Shown: piece by piece, positions 46,409 to 55,440 of the stretch | How the letters are laid out: each line of letters starts with the position of its first letter | Numbering within the stretch: the stretch's first letter is position 1 | Source of the DNA: Dyadobacter chenwenxiniae | GTDB lineage: Bacteria > Bacteroidota > Bacteroidia > Cytophagales > Spirosomataceae | Length of the DNA: 64,000 nt | Assembly: GCF_022869785.1 (NCBI RefSeq) | Contig: NZ_CP094997.1 | Coordinates: 1,302,001 to 1,366,000, forward strand | Direction: 5' to 3' | The notes under the pieces: model-generated | Told to the model about the DNA's origin: nothing | Database searches by the model: none | The model's input: the letters and a program-made list of their open reading frames with translations, nothing else | Program-made: the position numbers and the translations under genes

Positions 46409-46492
46409 ATGTTAACAATCCTCTTGATCGCCGCCGGCTGCTTGTGCTTTGCGCTCTTTTATCAAACCGTTCATTTTTTCGAAAAGATCTGA
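46409..46492 (+). CDS. 27-residue membrane microprotein preceding kdpF
   Basis: An ATG at 46409 opens a 27-residue frame, MLTILLIAAGCLCFALFYQT then VHFFEKI and stop (TGA 46490-46492). It is a single hydrophobic helix with a short charged end. The kdpF ATG follows after only two bases (TGATCATG), so the two would be translated together. I have an impression that short ORFs of this kind occur in Bacteroidota kdp operons, but I cannot verify this. The close packing and membrane-helix design make it a plausible extra small subunit or regulator of the KdpFABC pump. It lies below usual gene-calling limits. Confidence 0.55.
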   Translation: MLTILLIAAGCLCFALFYQTVHFFEKI

Positions 46493-46494
46493 TC

Positions 46495-46572
46495 ATGGCA
46501 GCATTATTCATCGTCTCAATCGGCGTGTTTTTCTATATGTGCTACGTATTGATCAAACCCGAAAAGTTCTAA
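46495..46572 (+). CDS. kdpF: KdpF, small stabilising subunit of the potassium pump
   Basis: A 25-residue frame (ATG 46495, stop 46570-46572), MAALFIVSIGVFFYMCYVLI followed by KPEKF. It matches KdpF in size, single hydrophobic helix, and the typical ending LxxPEKF just before kdpA. KdpF stabilises the KdpFABC complex in the inner membrane and is not strictly required for transport in E. coli. Position 54 bases before kdpA supports the call. Confidence 0.85.
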   Translation: MAALFIVSIGVFFYMCYVLIKPEKF

Positions 46573-46626
46573 TCCACGGATCCTGGCAGCTGCAAATGAT
46601 CAGGTGCCTGATAACAATTTTCAAAA

Positions 46627-48312
46627 ATGAATACAGAAATTCTAGGCGTTATAGCCATGTATGCAGTTGTGGTCCTGATGGCGGTCCCATTTGGCAGATA
46701 CATTGCAAAAGTCTACGCAGGTGAAAAAACGCTGCTGGACCCGGTTTTCAATCCGATCGAAAGAATATTTTTCCGTATCAGCGGAATTGACGAAAAGGCC
46801 GAAATGGACTGGAAACAGCATTTAGTGGCATTACTGACGATTAATTTTGTGTGGTTTCTGCTCGGCATGTTTGTCCTGATGAACCAAGGCTGGCTGCCGC
46901 TCAACCCGGACGGGAATCCGGGCCAAACGGCTGACCTCGCATTCAATACAACCATTTCTTTCGTGGTTAACTGTAACCTTCAGCATTATTCGGGAGAGAG
47001 TGGCGTGAGTTATTTGTCGCAGCTATTTTTAATGTTCCTCCATTTTGTAAGCGCCGGAACGGGCATGGCGGCGGCGGTTGTTCTGTTTATTGCATTAAAA
47101 GAAAAAACAACCGGAAAGCTGGGGAACTTCTATCACCTCATGCTGATCTCCTGCACCCGCATTTTATTGCCCGCTTCGGTGGTCGTTGCCAGCATTCTGG
47201 CATTCAACGGCACGCCTATGACTTTGGAGGGTAAGGACAGGATGATCACCATGCAGGGCGATACGGTGGGCGTTTCGACGGGCCCTGTGGCTGCATTTGT
47301 TGCGATCAAACATCTGGGAACTAATGGCGGCGGGTTTTATGGGGCAAACTCTGCGCATCCGCTCGAAAATCCGAATTACCTCACCAATATGATTGAGATG
47401 TTTACTCAAATGATTGTCCCGCTTGCTATGATCTTCGCACTGGGATTTTTTTTGAAAAGAAAAAAAATGGCCTGGATGATTTTTGGCGTGATGACTGTTG
47501 GTTTTCTGACACTTTGCATTCCAACCGTTATCTGGGAGGTGCGCGGAAATCCGGCCATCGCTCAAATGGGCATTGACATGGGTTCAGGTGCAATGGAAGG
47601 CAAGGAAACCAGGTTTGGAAGCGCGGCTTCGGGGTTCTGGAGTATAGCTACCACCGTTATATCCACAGGTTCTGTCAATTCCATGCACGACAGCACCATG
47701 CCGCTATCTGGTATGATGCAGCTGCTGGCCATGATGACGAATGCTTTTTATGGCGGATGCGGGGTGGGGATACTGAATTTTTTCATCTTTATCATTCTGG
47801 CCGTTTTTATCAGCGGATTAATGGTAGGGCGCACACCTGAGTTTTTGGGTAAAAAAATTGAAGGCCGTGAAATGAAGATCGCCATGATCGTTGCGCTGTT
47901 GCATCCGTTGTTGATCTTGGCAGGCACGGCGCTTGCGGCAGCTTTTCCAGCCATTACTTTGGCCAACCTGAATAATCCCGGTTTTCATGGATTCAGCGAA
48001 ATGCTTTATGAATACACTTCCTCGGCCGCCAATAATGGCAGCGGATTTGAAGGCCTTGGCGACAATAATCCATGGTGGAACATTACAACAGGCTTCGTGC
48101 TGATCCTTTCCCGCTTCATCCCGATCATAGGACCGGTTGCCATAGCAGGACTTTTGGCTAACAAAAAGTTCATTCCCGAAAGCGCAGGCACATTGCGCAC
48201 CGATTCCGGCACATTCGGAATGATGGTGCTGGCAGTTATCATGATCATCACCGCCTTGTCATTTTTCCCGGCGCTGACGCTTGGGCCGATAGCCGAATAT
48301 TTCAGCCTGTAA
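46627..48312 (+). CDS. kdpA: KdpA, potassium-binding channel-like subunit
   Basis: The 561-residue inner membrane protein has about ten helices and the four filter-like loops of the KdpA/KtrB/TrkH superfamily. They are seen in NCNLQHYSGESGVSYLSQ, the second loop GTNGGGFYGANSAHPLENPN, TGSVNSMHDSTMPLSG, and NNGSGFEGLGDNNPWW. KdpA takes up K+ and delivers it to the KdpB pump domain. Length matches E. coli KdpA (557). The gene lies in the order kdpF-A-B-C, which is standard. Its stop is 74 bases before the kdpB ATG. Confidence 0.98.
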   Translation: MNTEILGVIAMYAVVVLMAVPFGRYIAKVYAGEKTLLDPVFNPIERIFFRISGIDEKAEMDWKQHLVALLTINFVWFLLGMFVLMNQGWLPLNPDGNPGQTADLAFNTTISFVVNCNLQHYSGESGVSYLSQLFLMFLHFVSAGTGMAAAVVLFIALKEKTTGKLGNFYHLMLISCTRILLPASVVVASILAFNGTPMTLEGKDRMITMQGDTVGVSTGPVAAFVAIKHLGTNGGGFYGANSAHPLENPNYLTNMIEMFTQMIVPLAMIFALGFFLKRKKMAWMIFGVMTVGFLTLCIPTVIWEVRGNPAIAQMGIDMGSGAMEGKETRFGSAASGFWSIATTVISTGSVNSMHDSTMPLSGMMQLLAMMTNAFYGGCGVGILNFFIFIILAVFISGLMVGRTPEFLGKKIEGREMKIAMIVALLHPLLILAGTALAAAFPAITLANLNNPGFHGFSEMLYEYTSSAANNGSGFEGLGDNNPWWNITTGFVLILSRFIPIIGPVAIAGLLANKKFIPESAGTLRTDSGTFGMMVLAVIMIITALSFFPALTLGPIAEYFSL

Positions 48313-48386
48313 TGTGCCTTCTCAGGCAAATTTTCCAAAAAAATAAAACGAGCGCTATGCCGACATGCGCTAACATCCATCTGTTT

Positions 48387-50447
48387 ATGAAAACTCAAAA
48401 TGCATCCTTGTTCCAGAGGGAGCTGGTGAATGAAGCTTTAAAGCAATCTTTCATCAAACTCAACCCCAAAGTCCTGTTCCGAAACCCGGTTATGTTTACC
48501 GTCGAGATAGGCACGTTCATTATGTTTGCGGTCTGTATCTGGATCTTGTCCGGGAACACCACGCAAGGCAGCTTCACTTACAATGTCGTGATTTTTCTGA
48601 CACTCCTGCTTACGTTGCTTTTTGCCAATTTCGCCGAAGCCATCGCCGAGGCAAGGGGAAAAGCCCAGGCCGACAGCTTGCGGAAAACCCGCGAGGAAAC
48701 CCCCGCAAAGCTGATCATCGAAAATGGGCCGGGATTTGCCGTAACAACGCAAAGTATCATGTCTGCACAGATGAAAAAAGGGGATATTTTCATCTGCGAG
48801 GCAGGCGATAACATTCCCACCGACGGCGAGATCATCGAAGGTCTGGCGACGATCGACGAGAGCGCCATAACCGGCGAATCGGCACCCGTGATACGGGAAG
48901 CGGGTGGCGATAAAAGCAGTGTGACAGGCGGAACCAGGGTCTTGTCAGACAAGATCAAAGTAATGGTTACGACTGCTCCGGGAGAAAGTTTTCTGGATAA
49001 AATGATTGCGCTCGTGGAAGGTGCCAGCCGTCAGAAAACGCCCAACGAAATTGCATTAACGATCCTTTTGGCCGGATTTACCCTGGTTTTCGTCATCGTG
49101 TGCGTTACACTCAAGCCCTTTGCGGATTTCGCCAATACGCCTATTACCATTTCCGCATTCATTTCCCTATTCGTCTGCCTGATCCCGACAACAATCGGCG
49201 GGCTGCTTTCTGCGATTGGCATTGCAGGCATGGACCGGGCGCTGCGCGCGAATGTGATTACCAAATCGGGTAAGGCGGTGGAAACAGCGGGAGACATTGA
49301 TGTGCTTCTGCTCGACAAAACCGGGACGATTACAATCGGGAACAGAAAAGCAACCCGATTCCATACGGCCAATGGCATTAGCGAAAACCATTTCATAAAA
49401 AGTGCGGTGCTAAGCTCGATCGCCGATGAGACGCCGGAGGGGAAATCCATTCTGGAACTGGCCAATGCGACGCCTTCGACCTATCAGATCGCGGATCCGA
49501 AGTTTATCAAATTTACCGCAGAGACCCGCAGTTCGGGGATTGATTTCGGAGCTATTCGTATCCGTAAAGGTGCATTTGATTCTATTAAAAATCTGGTCAC
49601 CGGTGCAGGCAACCTTTTCCCGGGAGAGATCCAGGAACAAGTTGAATCCATTTCAAGCAATGGCGGCACACCGCTGGTAGTTTCGGAAAATGAAAAAGTG
49701 CTGGGTGTGATAGAATTGCAGGACATTATCAAGCCGGGCATTAGCGAGCGTTTTGAAAGGCTTCGCAAAATGGGCGTCAAAACGGTAATGGTAACGGGCG
49801 ACAATCCTTTAACCGCCAAATTCATAGCAGAAAAAGCAGGGGTGGATGACTTCATCGCCGAAGCCCGGCCCGAAGATAAAATGAACTACATCAAAAAGGA
49901 ACAGGAAGCCGGTAAGCTCGTAGCAATGATGGGCGACGGCACCAACGACGCCCCGGCGCTGGCCCAGGCGGATGTAGGCGTGGCCATGAACAGCGGCACG
50001 CAGGCGGCAAAAGAAGCTGGCAACATGGTGGACCTGGATAATGATCCGACCAAGCTGATCGAGATCGTCGAAATTGGCAAGCAGCTTTTAATGACCCGCG
50101 GCACGCTCACCACTTTTTCTATTGCCAATGATGTGGCCAAATATTTTGCCATTATCCCCGCTCTGTTCATTGCAGGCATCCCGGCACTCAAAGGTTTGAA
50201 CATTATGGGTTTGAACAGCCCGGAAAGTGCGATCCTGTCTGCCGTAATTTTCAACGCCGTCATTATTCCATTTCTCATCCCGCTCGCACTGAAAGGTGTG
50301 GCTTATAAGCCCATTGGCGCAAGCGCGCTGCTCAGAAGAAACCTCTTTGTCTACGGACTCGGCGGCGTGCTCATCCCTTTCGTGGGCATCAAGGCGATCG
50401 ACCTCGTGGTGAGTATATGGATTTTAGATATTCAAATAAAAAATTAA
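48387..50447 (+). CDS. kdpB: KdpB, P-type ATPase subunit of the potassium pump
   Basis: The ATG at 48387 gives 686 residues, close to the usual 680; an upstream open stretch (from 48312) overlaps the kdpA stop and is not needed. The phosphorylation motif DKTGTITIGNR has the aspartate at residue 310. The actuator motif reads AITGESAPVIREAGGD, and the hinge motif MMGDGTNDAPALAQADVGVA. KdpB hydrolyses ATP to drive K+ uptake at very low external potassium, forming the KdpFABC complex. It is 26 bases upstream of kdpC. Confidence 0.98.
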   Translation: MKTQNASLFQRELVNEALKQSFIKLNPKVLFRNPVMFTVEIGTFIMFAVCIWILSGNTTQGSFTYNVVIFLTLLLTLLFANFAEAIAEARGKAQADSLRKTREETPAKLIIENGPGFAVTTQSIMSAQMKKGDIFICEAGDNIPTDGEIIEGLATIDESAITGESAPVIREAGGDKSSVTGGTRVLSDKIKVMVTTAPGESFLDKMIALVEGASRQKTPNEIALTILLAGFTLVFVIVCVTLKPFADFANTPITISAFISLFVCLIPTTIGGLLSAIGIAGMDRALRANVITKSGKAVETAGDIDVLLLDKTGTITIGNRKATRFHTANGISENHFIKSAVLSSIADETPEGKSILELANATPSTYQIADPKFIKFTAETRSSGIDFGAIRIRKGAFDSIKNLVTGAGNLFPGEIQEQVESISSNGGTPLVVSENEKVLGVIELQDIIKPGISERFERLRKMGVKTVMVTGDNPLTAKFIAEKAGVDDFIAEARPEDKMNYIKKEQEAGKLVAMMGDGTNDAPALAQADVGVAMNSGTQAAKEAGNMVDLDNDPTKLIEIVEIGKQLLMTRGTLTTFSIANDVAKYFAIIPALFIAGIPALKGLNIMGLNSPESAILSAVIFNAVIIPFLIPLALKGVAYKPIGASALLRRNLFVYGLGGVLIPFVGIKAIDLVVSIWILDIQIKN

Positions 50448-50473
50448 AATAAGCTGTAACAAAGCCTCAAACA

Positions 50474-51031
50474 ATGAAAACGAACCTATTTCCGGCCATT
50501 AAATTAACGATTGTAACACTCCTTTTTTTCGGTGTAGTCTATCCCACAATCGTCTGGGCCATTGCGCAGCTTGCTCCAAACAAAGGTCAGGGTGAAGTGA
50601 TTAGTGCGGATGGCAAACGCTATTACGTGAATATCGGGCAGGCATTTACAGAAGACAGGTTCTTCAACAGCCGGCCTTCCGCAGTGAGCTATAATGCAGC
50701 GGGCAGCGGCGGCAGTAACAAAGCACCTTCCAATAAGGAATATCTGGCAGTGGTGAAGGCGCGGATCGACACATTTCTGGTCCATAACCCGGGAATTGAC
50801 AGAAAAGATATCCCCGTGGAGCTGGTAACTGCCAGCGGCAGTGGCCTCGATCCTGATATTTCCCGCAAAGCAGCCTTAATTCAGGTCAAAAGGATTGCCG
50901 CCCTGCGTACCGTGAATGAGGATAAGATCAGACAGATCGTAGAATCGCATACAGAAAAGCCATTGCTGGGCATGTTCGGTCCCGGGAAGGTGAATGTGCT
51001 GAGCCTGAACCTGGCATTGGGAAAATTATAA
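50474..51031 (+). CDS. kdpC: KdpC, potassium pump accessory subunit
   Basis: The 185-residue protein has one N-terminal membrane helix (about 8-32, LTIVTLLFFGVVYPTIVWAI). A periplasmic domain follows with the KdpC signatures FNSRPSAVSYNAAGSGGSN and VTASGSGLDPDISRKAALIQ. KdpC stabilises and activates the complex. Length agrees with the family (about 190). It follows kdpB by 26 bases, and a hairpin terminator follows its stop. Confidence 0.97.
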   Translation: MKTNLFPAIKLTIVTLLFFGVVYPTIVWAIAQLAPNKGQGEVISADGKRYYVNIGQAFTEDRFFNSRPSAVSYNAAGSGGSNKAPSNKEYLAVVKARIDTFLVHNPGIDRKDIPVELVTASGSGLDPDISRKAALIQVKRIAALRTVNEDKIRQIVESHTEKPLLGMFGPGKVNVLSLNLALGKL

Positions 51032-51039
51032 AAATACCC

Positions 51040-51077
51040 ACCCCGGCCTTTACAAGCAGCGACGCGGAGGTCGGGGT
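51040..51077 (+). terminator. Hairpin terminator/attenuator between kdpC and the porin gene
   Basis: Arms ACCCCGGCCT (51040-51049) and AGGTCGGGGT (51068-51077) pair over 10 bp with one G-U, followed by TTTCAAAAG. It lies 9 bases after the kdpC stop and before the co-directional porin gene, so it probably lowers read-through from kdpFABC rather than ending the locus. Confidence 0.6.
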
Positions 51078-51119
51078 TTTCAAAAGCGCCGCTACGATCA
51101 GTTTACAGTGTTTATTTCA

Positions 51120-52223
51120 ATGAAAAAATTATTATTGGCTGCGTTGGGTTTAGTGACAATGAGACCGGCTATGGCCCAGGATTCCACCCAAACCATAAAG
51201 TCACTGACCATCAGCGGTTACGCGGAAGCCTACTACAATTACGATTTCAAAAGGCCGGTGAACAACACAACGCCCGGCTTTATGTACAACTTCAACCGGG
51301 TGGGGGAGGTGAACCTGAACCTGGGTTACATAAAGGCAAATTATTCCACAGAGCGGGTGCGTGGAAATCTGGCGCTGGCAACGGGCACTTATATGAATGC
51401 GAATTACGCCGCTGAACCGGGTGTCCTGAAAAACGTTTTCGAGGCCAATGTTGGTGTCAGGATTTCGAAGAACAGTAATTTATGGATTGATGCCGGCATC
51501 ATGCCATCTCACATTGGGTTTGAAAGTGCAATCGGGAGAGACAATTGGGCAATGACCAGAAGCCTGGTCGCGGAAAATACGCCTTATTTCGAATCCGGTG
51601 TAAAACTAGGTTTCACAACGAAAGATGAAAAGCTCTATTTATCGGCCATGTATCTCAACGGCTGGCAGCGCATACAAAGGGTTGACGGCAACACCACGCC
51701 GGCCTTCGGCACCCAGATCACTTACAAGCCGGCAGCGACAGTAACAGTGAATTACAGCACATTTATAGGAAACGACAAACCCGACAGTTTGCGGTTAATG
51801 CGCTATTATCATAATTTTTACGGCATTATTCAGGTCAGCGAGCGATTCGGCGTGACCGCTGGTTTTGACTACGGCATTGAACAAAAAGCCAAAGGCAGCA
51901 AGGGTTATAACAACTGGTTTGTGCCGGTTTTCATCGCCCGTTATGCTCTATCCGCGAAGGTTAACATAGCCGCGCGCGGGGAATATTTTCGGGATCAAAA
52001 TGGCGTTATTGTCACAACGGGGACGGCGCATGGATTTGAGACTTTCGGGCTGTCGCTTAATGTGGATTATGCCATATTTCCCGGCGTGCTCTGGCGCGTA
52101 GAAGTGAGGAATCTGAGCAGTAAAGACAGGATCTCTCCGGAAAGAACAAGTGCCGACGCACCTGAACAGACATTCGGGAAGAATAATCTGTTTCTGACCA
52201 GCTCTTTATCTGTCTCCTTCTGA
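51120..52223 (+). CDS. Outer membrane porin in the kdp locus (OmpL-like beta-barrel porin-2)
   Basis: From the ATG at 51120 (an upstream GTG in frame is less likely) the product has 367 residues. It has a signal peptide (MKKLLLAALGLVTMRPAMAQ). The barrel has strand phrases KSLTISGYAEAYYNYDFKRP and NLNLGYIKANYSTERVRGNL and the C-terminal sorting end LSVSF. It resembles the putative beta-barrel porin-2 family often annotated next to kdp genes in Bacteroidota. A logical role is letting K+ cross the outer membrane when the pump is induced, but this is inference. It lies between a terminator after kdpC and the KdpD-like sensor gene (48 bases). Confidence 0.85.
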   Translation: MKKLLLAALGLVTMRPAMAQDSTQTIKSLTISGYAEAYYNYDFKRPVNNTTPGFMYNFNRVGEVNLNLGYIKANYSTERVRGNLALATGTYMNANYAAEPGVLKNVFEANVGVRISKNSNLWIDAGIMPSHIGFESAIGRDNWAMTRSLVAENTPYFESGVKLGFTTKDEKLYLSAMYLNGWQRIQRVDGNTTPAFGTQITYKPAATVTVNYSTFIGNDKPDSLRLMRYYHNFYGIIQVSERFGVTAGFDYGIEQKAKGSKGYNNWFVPVFIARYALSAKVNIAARGEYFRDQNGVIVTTGTAHGFETFGLSLNVDYAIFPGVLWRVEVRNLSSKDRISPERTSADAPEQTFGKNNLFLTSSLSVSF

Positions 52224-52271
52224 TTTAACAAGGGTTCCTCATGTCAATTAATCAATCGATACCATTAAGAT

Positions 52272-53396
52272 ATGTCTGAAACCAGCCCTAATGCACAACA
52301 TTTTCTTGACCTGATCAAAAGGTCAAGGCGCGGAAAGTTCAAAGTCTACATCGGCATGAGCGCAGGCGTGGGCAAAACTTTCCGTATGTTGCAGGAAGCG
52401 CACGCGCTTCTTCGAAACGGTATTGACGTTAAAATTGGTTATATAGAAACCCATAACCGAAAGGAAACGCACGATTTACTGGATGGACTCCCGGTTATTC
52501 CGCGGCGGAAGCTTTTTTATAAAGGAAAGGAGCTCGATGAGCTGGACGTCCAGGCAGTTATAAGCCTGCGTCCGGAAGTGGTGATTGTGGATGAGCTGGC
52601 GCATACCAACATTGAGGGCAGCAAAAACGACAAGCGCTGGCAGGATGTGCTGGAAATCCTGGATGCGGGGATCAATGTGATCAGTGCTGTGAACATTCAG
52701 CATATCGAAAGCCTGAATGAGGAAGTGAAAGGCATTACCGGCGTGGAGGTGCGGGAGCGAATCCCGGACAGCGTGTTGGGCGCGGCGGACGAGGTGGTGA
52801 ATATTGACCTTACGGCCGACGAATTGATTACGCGGTTAAAGGAAGGGAAAATTTACAAACCCGAAAAAATACAGACCGCGCTCAACAACTTCTTCAAGGC
52901 CGACCATATCCTGCAACTCCGGGAGCTGGCATTAAAAGAAGTGGCCAGCCAAGTGGAGCGGAAAGTGGAATCGGAAATACCGAAAATGGTGGCTCCGCGG
53001 CGTGAGAAGTTTCTGGCGTGCATCAGCAGCAATGAAAGCACGGCGCGGCATGTGATCCGCAAAACGGCGCGGCTGGCGAGTTACTACAGTAGCAAATGGT
53101 TTGTCCTGTATGTACAAACGCCCGGTGAAAGCCAGGACAAGATCGCTTTAGACAAGCAAAGGCATCTGATCAATAATTTCAAACTGGCAACTGAAATGGG
53201 TGGCGAGATCATCCGCGTGCAGAGCGCTAATGTTTCGGAGGCGATCATTAAAGTGGCGGAGCAGCGGGAAATCACGACGATTTGTGTGGGTAAGCCGCAT
53301 ATCACCCTTTTGAAGGTCATTTTGGCCACAAATCTTTTTAATAATCTTTTGAAAAAGCTTTCGTCTTCCGACATTGACCTGGTAATCTTATCCTGA
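52272..53396 (+). CDS. kdpD: Short KdpD: KdpD and USP domains only, no kinase
   Basis: The 374-residue protein corresponds to the cytoplasmic N-terminal half of KdpD. The KdpD domain has Walker A GMSAGVGKT (28-36) and Walker B-like VVIVDELAHTN, then NIQHIESLNEEVKGITGVEV. A universal-stress-protein domain (about 245-374) follows. The four membrane helices and histidine kinase of full-length KdpD (about 895 residues in E. coli) are absent, and the gene ends cleanly with a stop. The next gene 30 bases on encodes a separate histidine kinase, so the sensor is split over two proteins. The N-terminal domain is known in full-length KdpD to sense ATP or K+. Confidence 0.9.
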   Translation: MSETSPNAQHFLDLIKRSRRGKFKVYIGMSAGVGKTFRMLQEAHALLRNGIDVKIGYIETHNRKETHDLLDGLPVIPRRKLFYKGKELDELDVQAVISLRPEVVIVDELAHTNIEGSKNDKRWQDVLEILDAGINVISAVNIQHIESLNEEVKGITGVEVRERIPDSVLGAADEVVNIDLTADELITRLKEGKIYKPEKIQTALNNFFKADHILQLRELALKEVASQVERKVESEIPKMVAPRREKFLACISSNESTARHVIRKTARLASYYSSKWFVLYVQTPGESQDKIALDKQRHLINNFKLATEMGGEIIRVQSANVSEAIIKVAEQREITTICVGKPHITLLKVILATNLFNNLLKKLSSSDIDLVILS

Positions 53397-53426
53397 GCGT
53401 GAAGTTGAGCAACATTTGAGCCGAAG

Positions 53427-55160
53427 ATGAAAATAAAAAGCAAACTGAGACTTGGGTTAGGAACCCTCTTTTGTCTGATCCTGACCTTGGGCCTGATCGC
53501 CGCAAAGCATGTATACACCCTCAAAGATGATACGGAAAACATTTTGGCGGACAACTATCAAACTCTTGATTATGTGCAGCATATGCTGCTTGCGCTGGAC
53601 GAGGTGAAGACCAATCCAGGTGCCTGGAAAGCATTTGACCAGAATCTCAAAAAGCAGCAACGCAATGTGACGGAAATAGGGGAAGCTGAGGCCACGCAGA
53701 AAGTTCAGGATCATTATGATCTTTTGAAGGCCAGTCCGCGGAGCGACACATTGCCGGTTGTTGTCCGAAGAGATTTGGCAGCATTGGCTAAAATCAACAT
53801 GCAGGCCATTCAAAAGAAGAGCGATATCGCTGTGGGCTCTGTCCGCTCTGCTATTGTCGGCATTGTCTTTACAGCCACATTGTGTTTTTTAATTGCCCTG
53901 ACGCTGCTGGTCAATCTGCCGTCCAACATTGCCAATCCTATCCGGGAGCTCACAGAAAGCATAAAAGAAATTGCAGCGAAAAACTATTCAAAGCGCCTTC
54001 ATTTTCCCGGAAAAGATGAGTTCGGTCAGTTGGCCGATTCATTCAATATCATGGCCGAAAAACTGGAAGAGTATGACAATAGCAACCTTTCCCAGATCCT
54101 GATTGAGAAAAAAAGGACCGAAGCATTGATCAACAACATGCATGAGCCGGTCATTGGTCTGGACGAAAACAAGCATGTTCTTTTTGCCAATGCTGAGGCC
54201 GTGAAGATCACGGGAATGCCGGTGAGCGAAATGCTGGGAAGATCAGCTGTAGATCTGGCCGTTCAAAACGATCTGATCCGTGTGCTGATCCAGGAAAAGC
54301 AGGAAACCAATGGGCTTGCAACGCAAACTACGGCGCCTTCCCTTAAAATTTATGCAGACAACAAAGAAAGTTATTTCGAAAAGGAAATCGTCGACATTAC
54401 GATCATCCCGACCGGCGAGCGGCAGAAAAAGTTTATCGGGCAAGTGATTATTTTGAAAAACATTACACCTTTTAAAGAACTGGATTTTGCCAAAACCAAC
54501 TTCATAGCCACAGTTTCCCACGAGCTGAAAACACCCATTTCTTCTATCAAAATGAGTTTGCAGATCCTAGAAAACCAGCGAACGGGCGTGCTTAATGATG
54601 ACCAAAAGCAGTTGATGGAAAGCATTAAGGATGATAGTAACCGGCTTCTGAAAATTACCGGTGAGCTTTTGAACATGTCGCAAGTGGAAACCGGCAATAT
54701 TCAGCTTAGCATTCAGCCGAGCAGTCCTTATGCCATCGTGCGTTATGCGCTGGACGCGGTGAAGATTCCCCTGGAGCAAAAGGAAATAGATCTGGTGTTA
54801 GAAACGGATGAAAATTTACCGGATGTCAGGGCGGATATGGAGAAGACCGCCTGGGTGCTCATCAACTTCCTGACCAATGGCATCCGCTACTCCCCGCAAG
54901 CAGGCCGGCTGCTGCTCGAACTCAGGCACGGTGATAACGGCATCAGGTTTTCCGTACGTGACGATGGTAAGGGCATCGACAGTCGCTATCGGAACAGGAT
55001 CTTTGACAGATATTTTCAAATTCCCGGCAGCTCAAAAACCGGCACCGGATTGGGGCTCGCGATTAGCAAGGAATTCATCGAAGCACAGGGTGGCATTATC
55101 GGTGTTTCCAGCGAGATCGGCATGGGGAGCACATTCTATTTTGAATTGACAAAAGTGTAG
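53427..55160 (+). CDS. HAMP-PAS sensor histidine kinase, likely partner of the short KdpD
   Basis: The 577-residue protein has two membrane helices (about 8-28 and 143-165) flanking a small periplasmic domain. A HAMP domain (about 165-220, IREIAAK-type helix), a PAS domain (about 233-350) and a kinase follow. The phospho-acceptor is His365 in TVSHELKTPISSIKMS. ATPase boxes are NFLTNGIRYS (N box) and KTGTGLGLAISKEFIEAQGG (G box). It is 30 bases after the short KdpD gene in the same direction, so it probably supplies the kinase function missing from that protein. The cognate response regulator KdpE is not in the window. The link to K+ control is inferred from position. Confidence 0.9.
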   Translation: MKIKSKLRLGLGTLFCLILTLGLIAAKHVYTLKDDTENILADNYQTLDYVQHMLLALDEVKTNPGAWKAFDQNLKKQQRNVTEIGEAEATQKVQDHYDLLKASPRSDTLPVVVRRDLAALAKINMQAIQKKSDIAVGSVRSAIVGIVFTATLCFLIALTLLVNLPSNIANPIRELTESIKEIAAKNYSKRLHFPGKDEFGQLADSFNIMAEKLEEYDNSNLSQILIEKKRTEALINNMHEPVIGLDENKHVLFANAEAVKITGMPVSEMLGRSAVDLAVQNDLIRVLIQEKQETNGLATQTTAPSLKIYADNKESYFEKEIVDITIIPTGERQKKFIGQVIILKNITPFKELDFAKTNFIATVSHELKTPISSIKMSLQILENQRTGVLNDDQKQLMESIKDDSNRLLKITGELLNMSQVETGNIQLSIQPSSPYAIVRYALDAVKIPLEQKEIDLVLETDENLPDVRADMEKTAWVLINFLTNGIRYSPQAGRLLLELRHGDNGIRFSVRDDGKGIDSRYRNRIFDRYFQIPGSSKTGTGLGLAISKEFIEAQGGIIGVSSEIGMGSTFYFELTKV

Positions 55161-55216
55161 CAATATGGTTAATCCAAGTTGGGCGGAATGCCGGGTTCGA
55201 CAAATGCGTGCTTCCT

Positions 55217-55300
55217 TTTTTTCGAAATTTTTGTGACCAAATATTTGCGTTCTCGTGCACATTTTTTGCGTGGTCGAGAACGCAAGAATGTTCGAAAAAA
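55217..55300. repeat. Nested inverted repeats upstream of the second SusC
   Basis: In the 280-bp gap 55161-55440, an inner pair TTGCGTTCTCG (55245-55255) and CGAGAACGCAA (55275-55285) is perfect over 11 bp around a 19-base spacer. An outer pair TTTTTTCGAA (55217-55226) and TTCGAAAAAA (55291-55300) is perfect over 10 bp. The element could be a terminator for the kdp locus, a structured leader or operators. A promoter-like TTACTTTG (55409-55416) lies nearer the SusC start. Confidence 0.5.
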
Positions 55301-55440
55301 GAAGAAATAAGGGCATAGACCTAAAAAATGTATGGCATTTTCCAATTTACACAGACTAAAAATTGCATTATTTTTAAATCAACCATATTAATGTGAAGTA
55401 AAAAACGGTTACTTTGTTGCGTAAACAAAAATTTACTGCA

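Noticed and set aside
48312..48386. N-terminal extension of KdpB overlapping kdpA
   Set aside because: The ATG at 48387 gives the normal family length and start; the extension is not KdpB-like.
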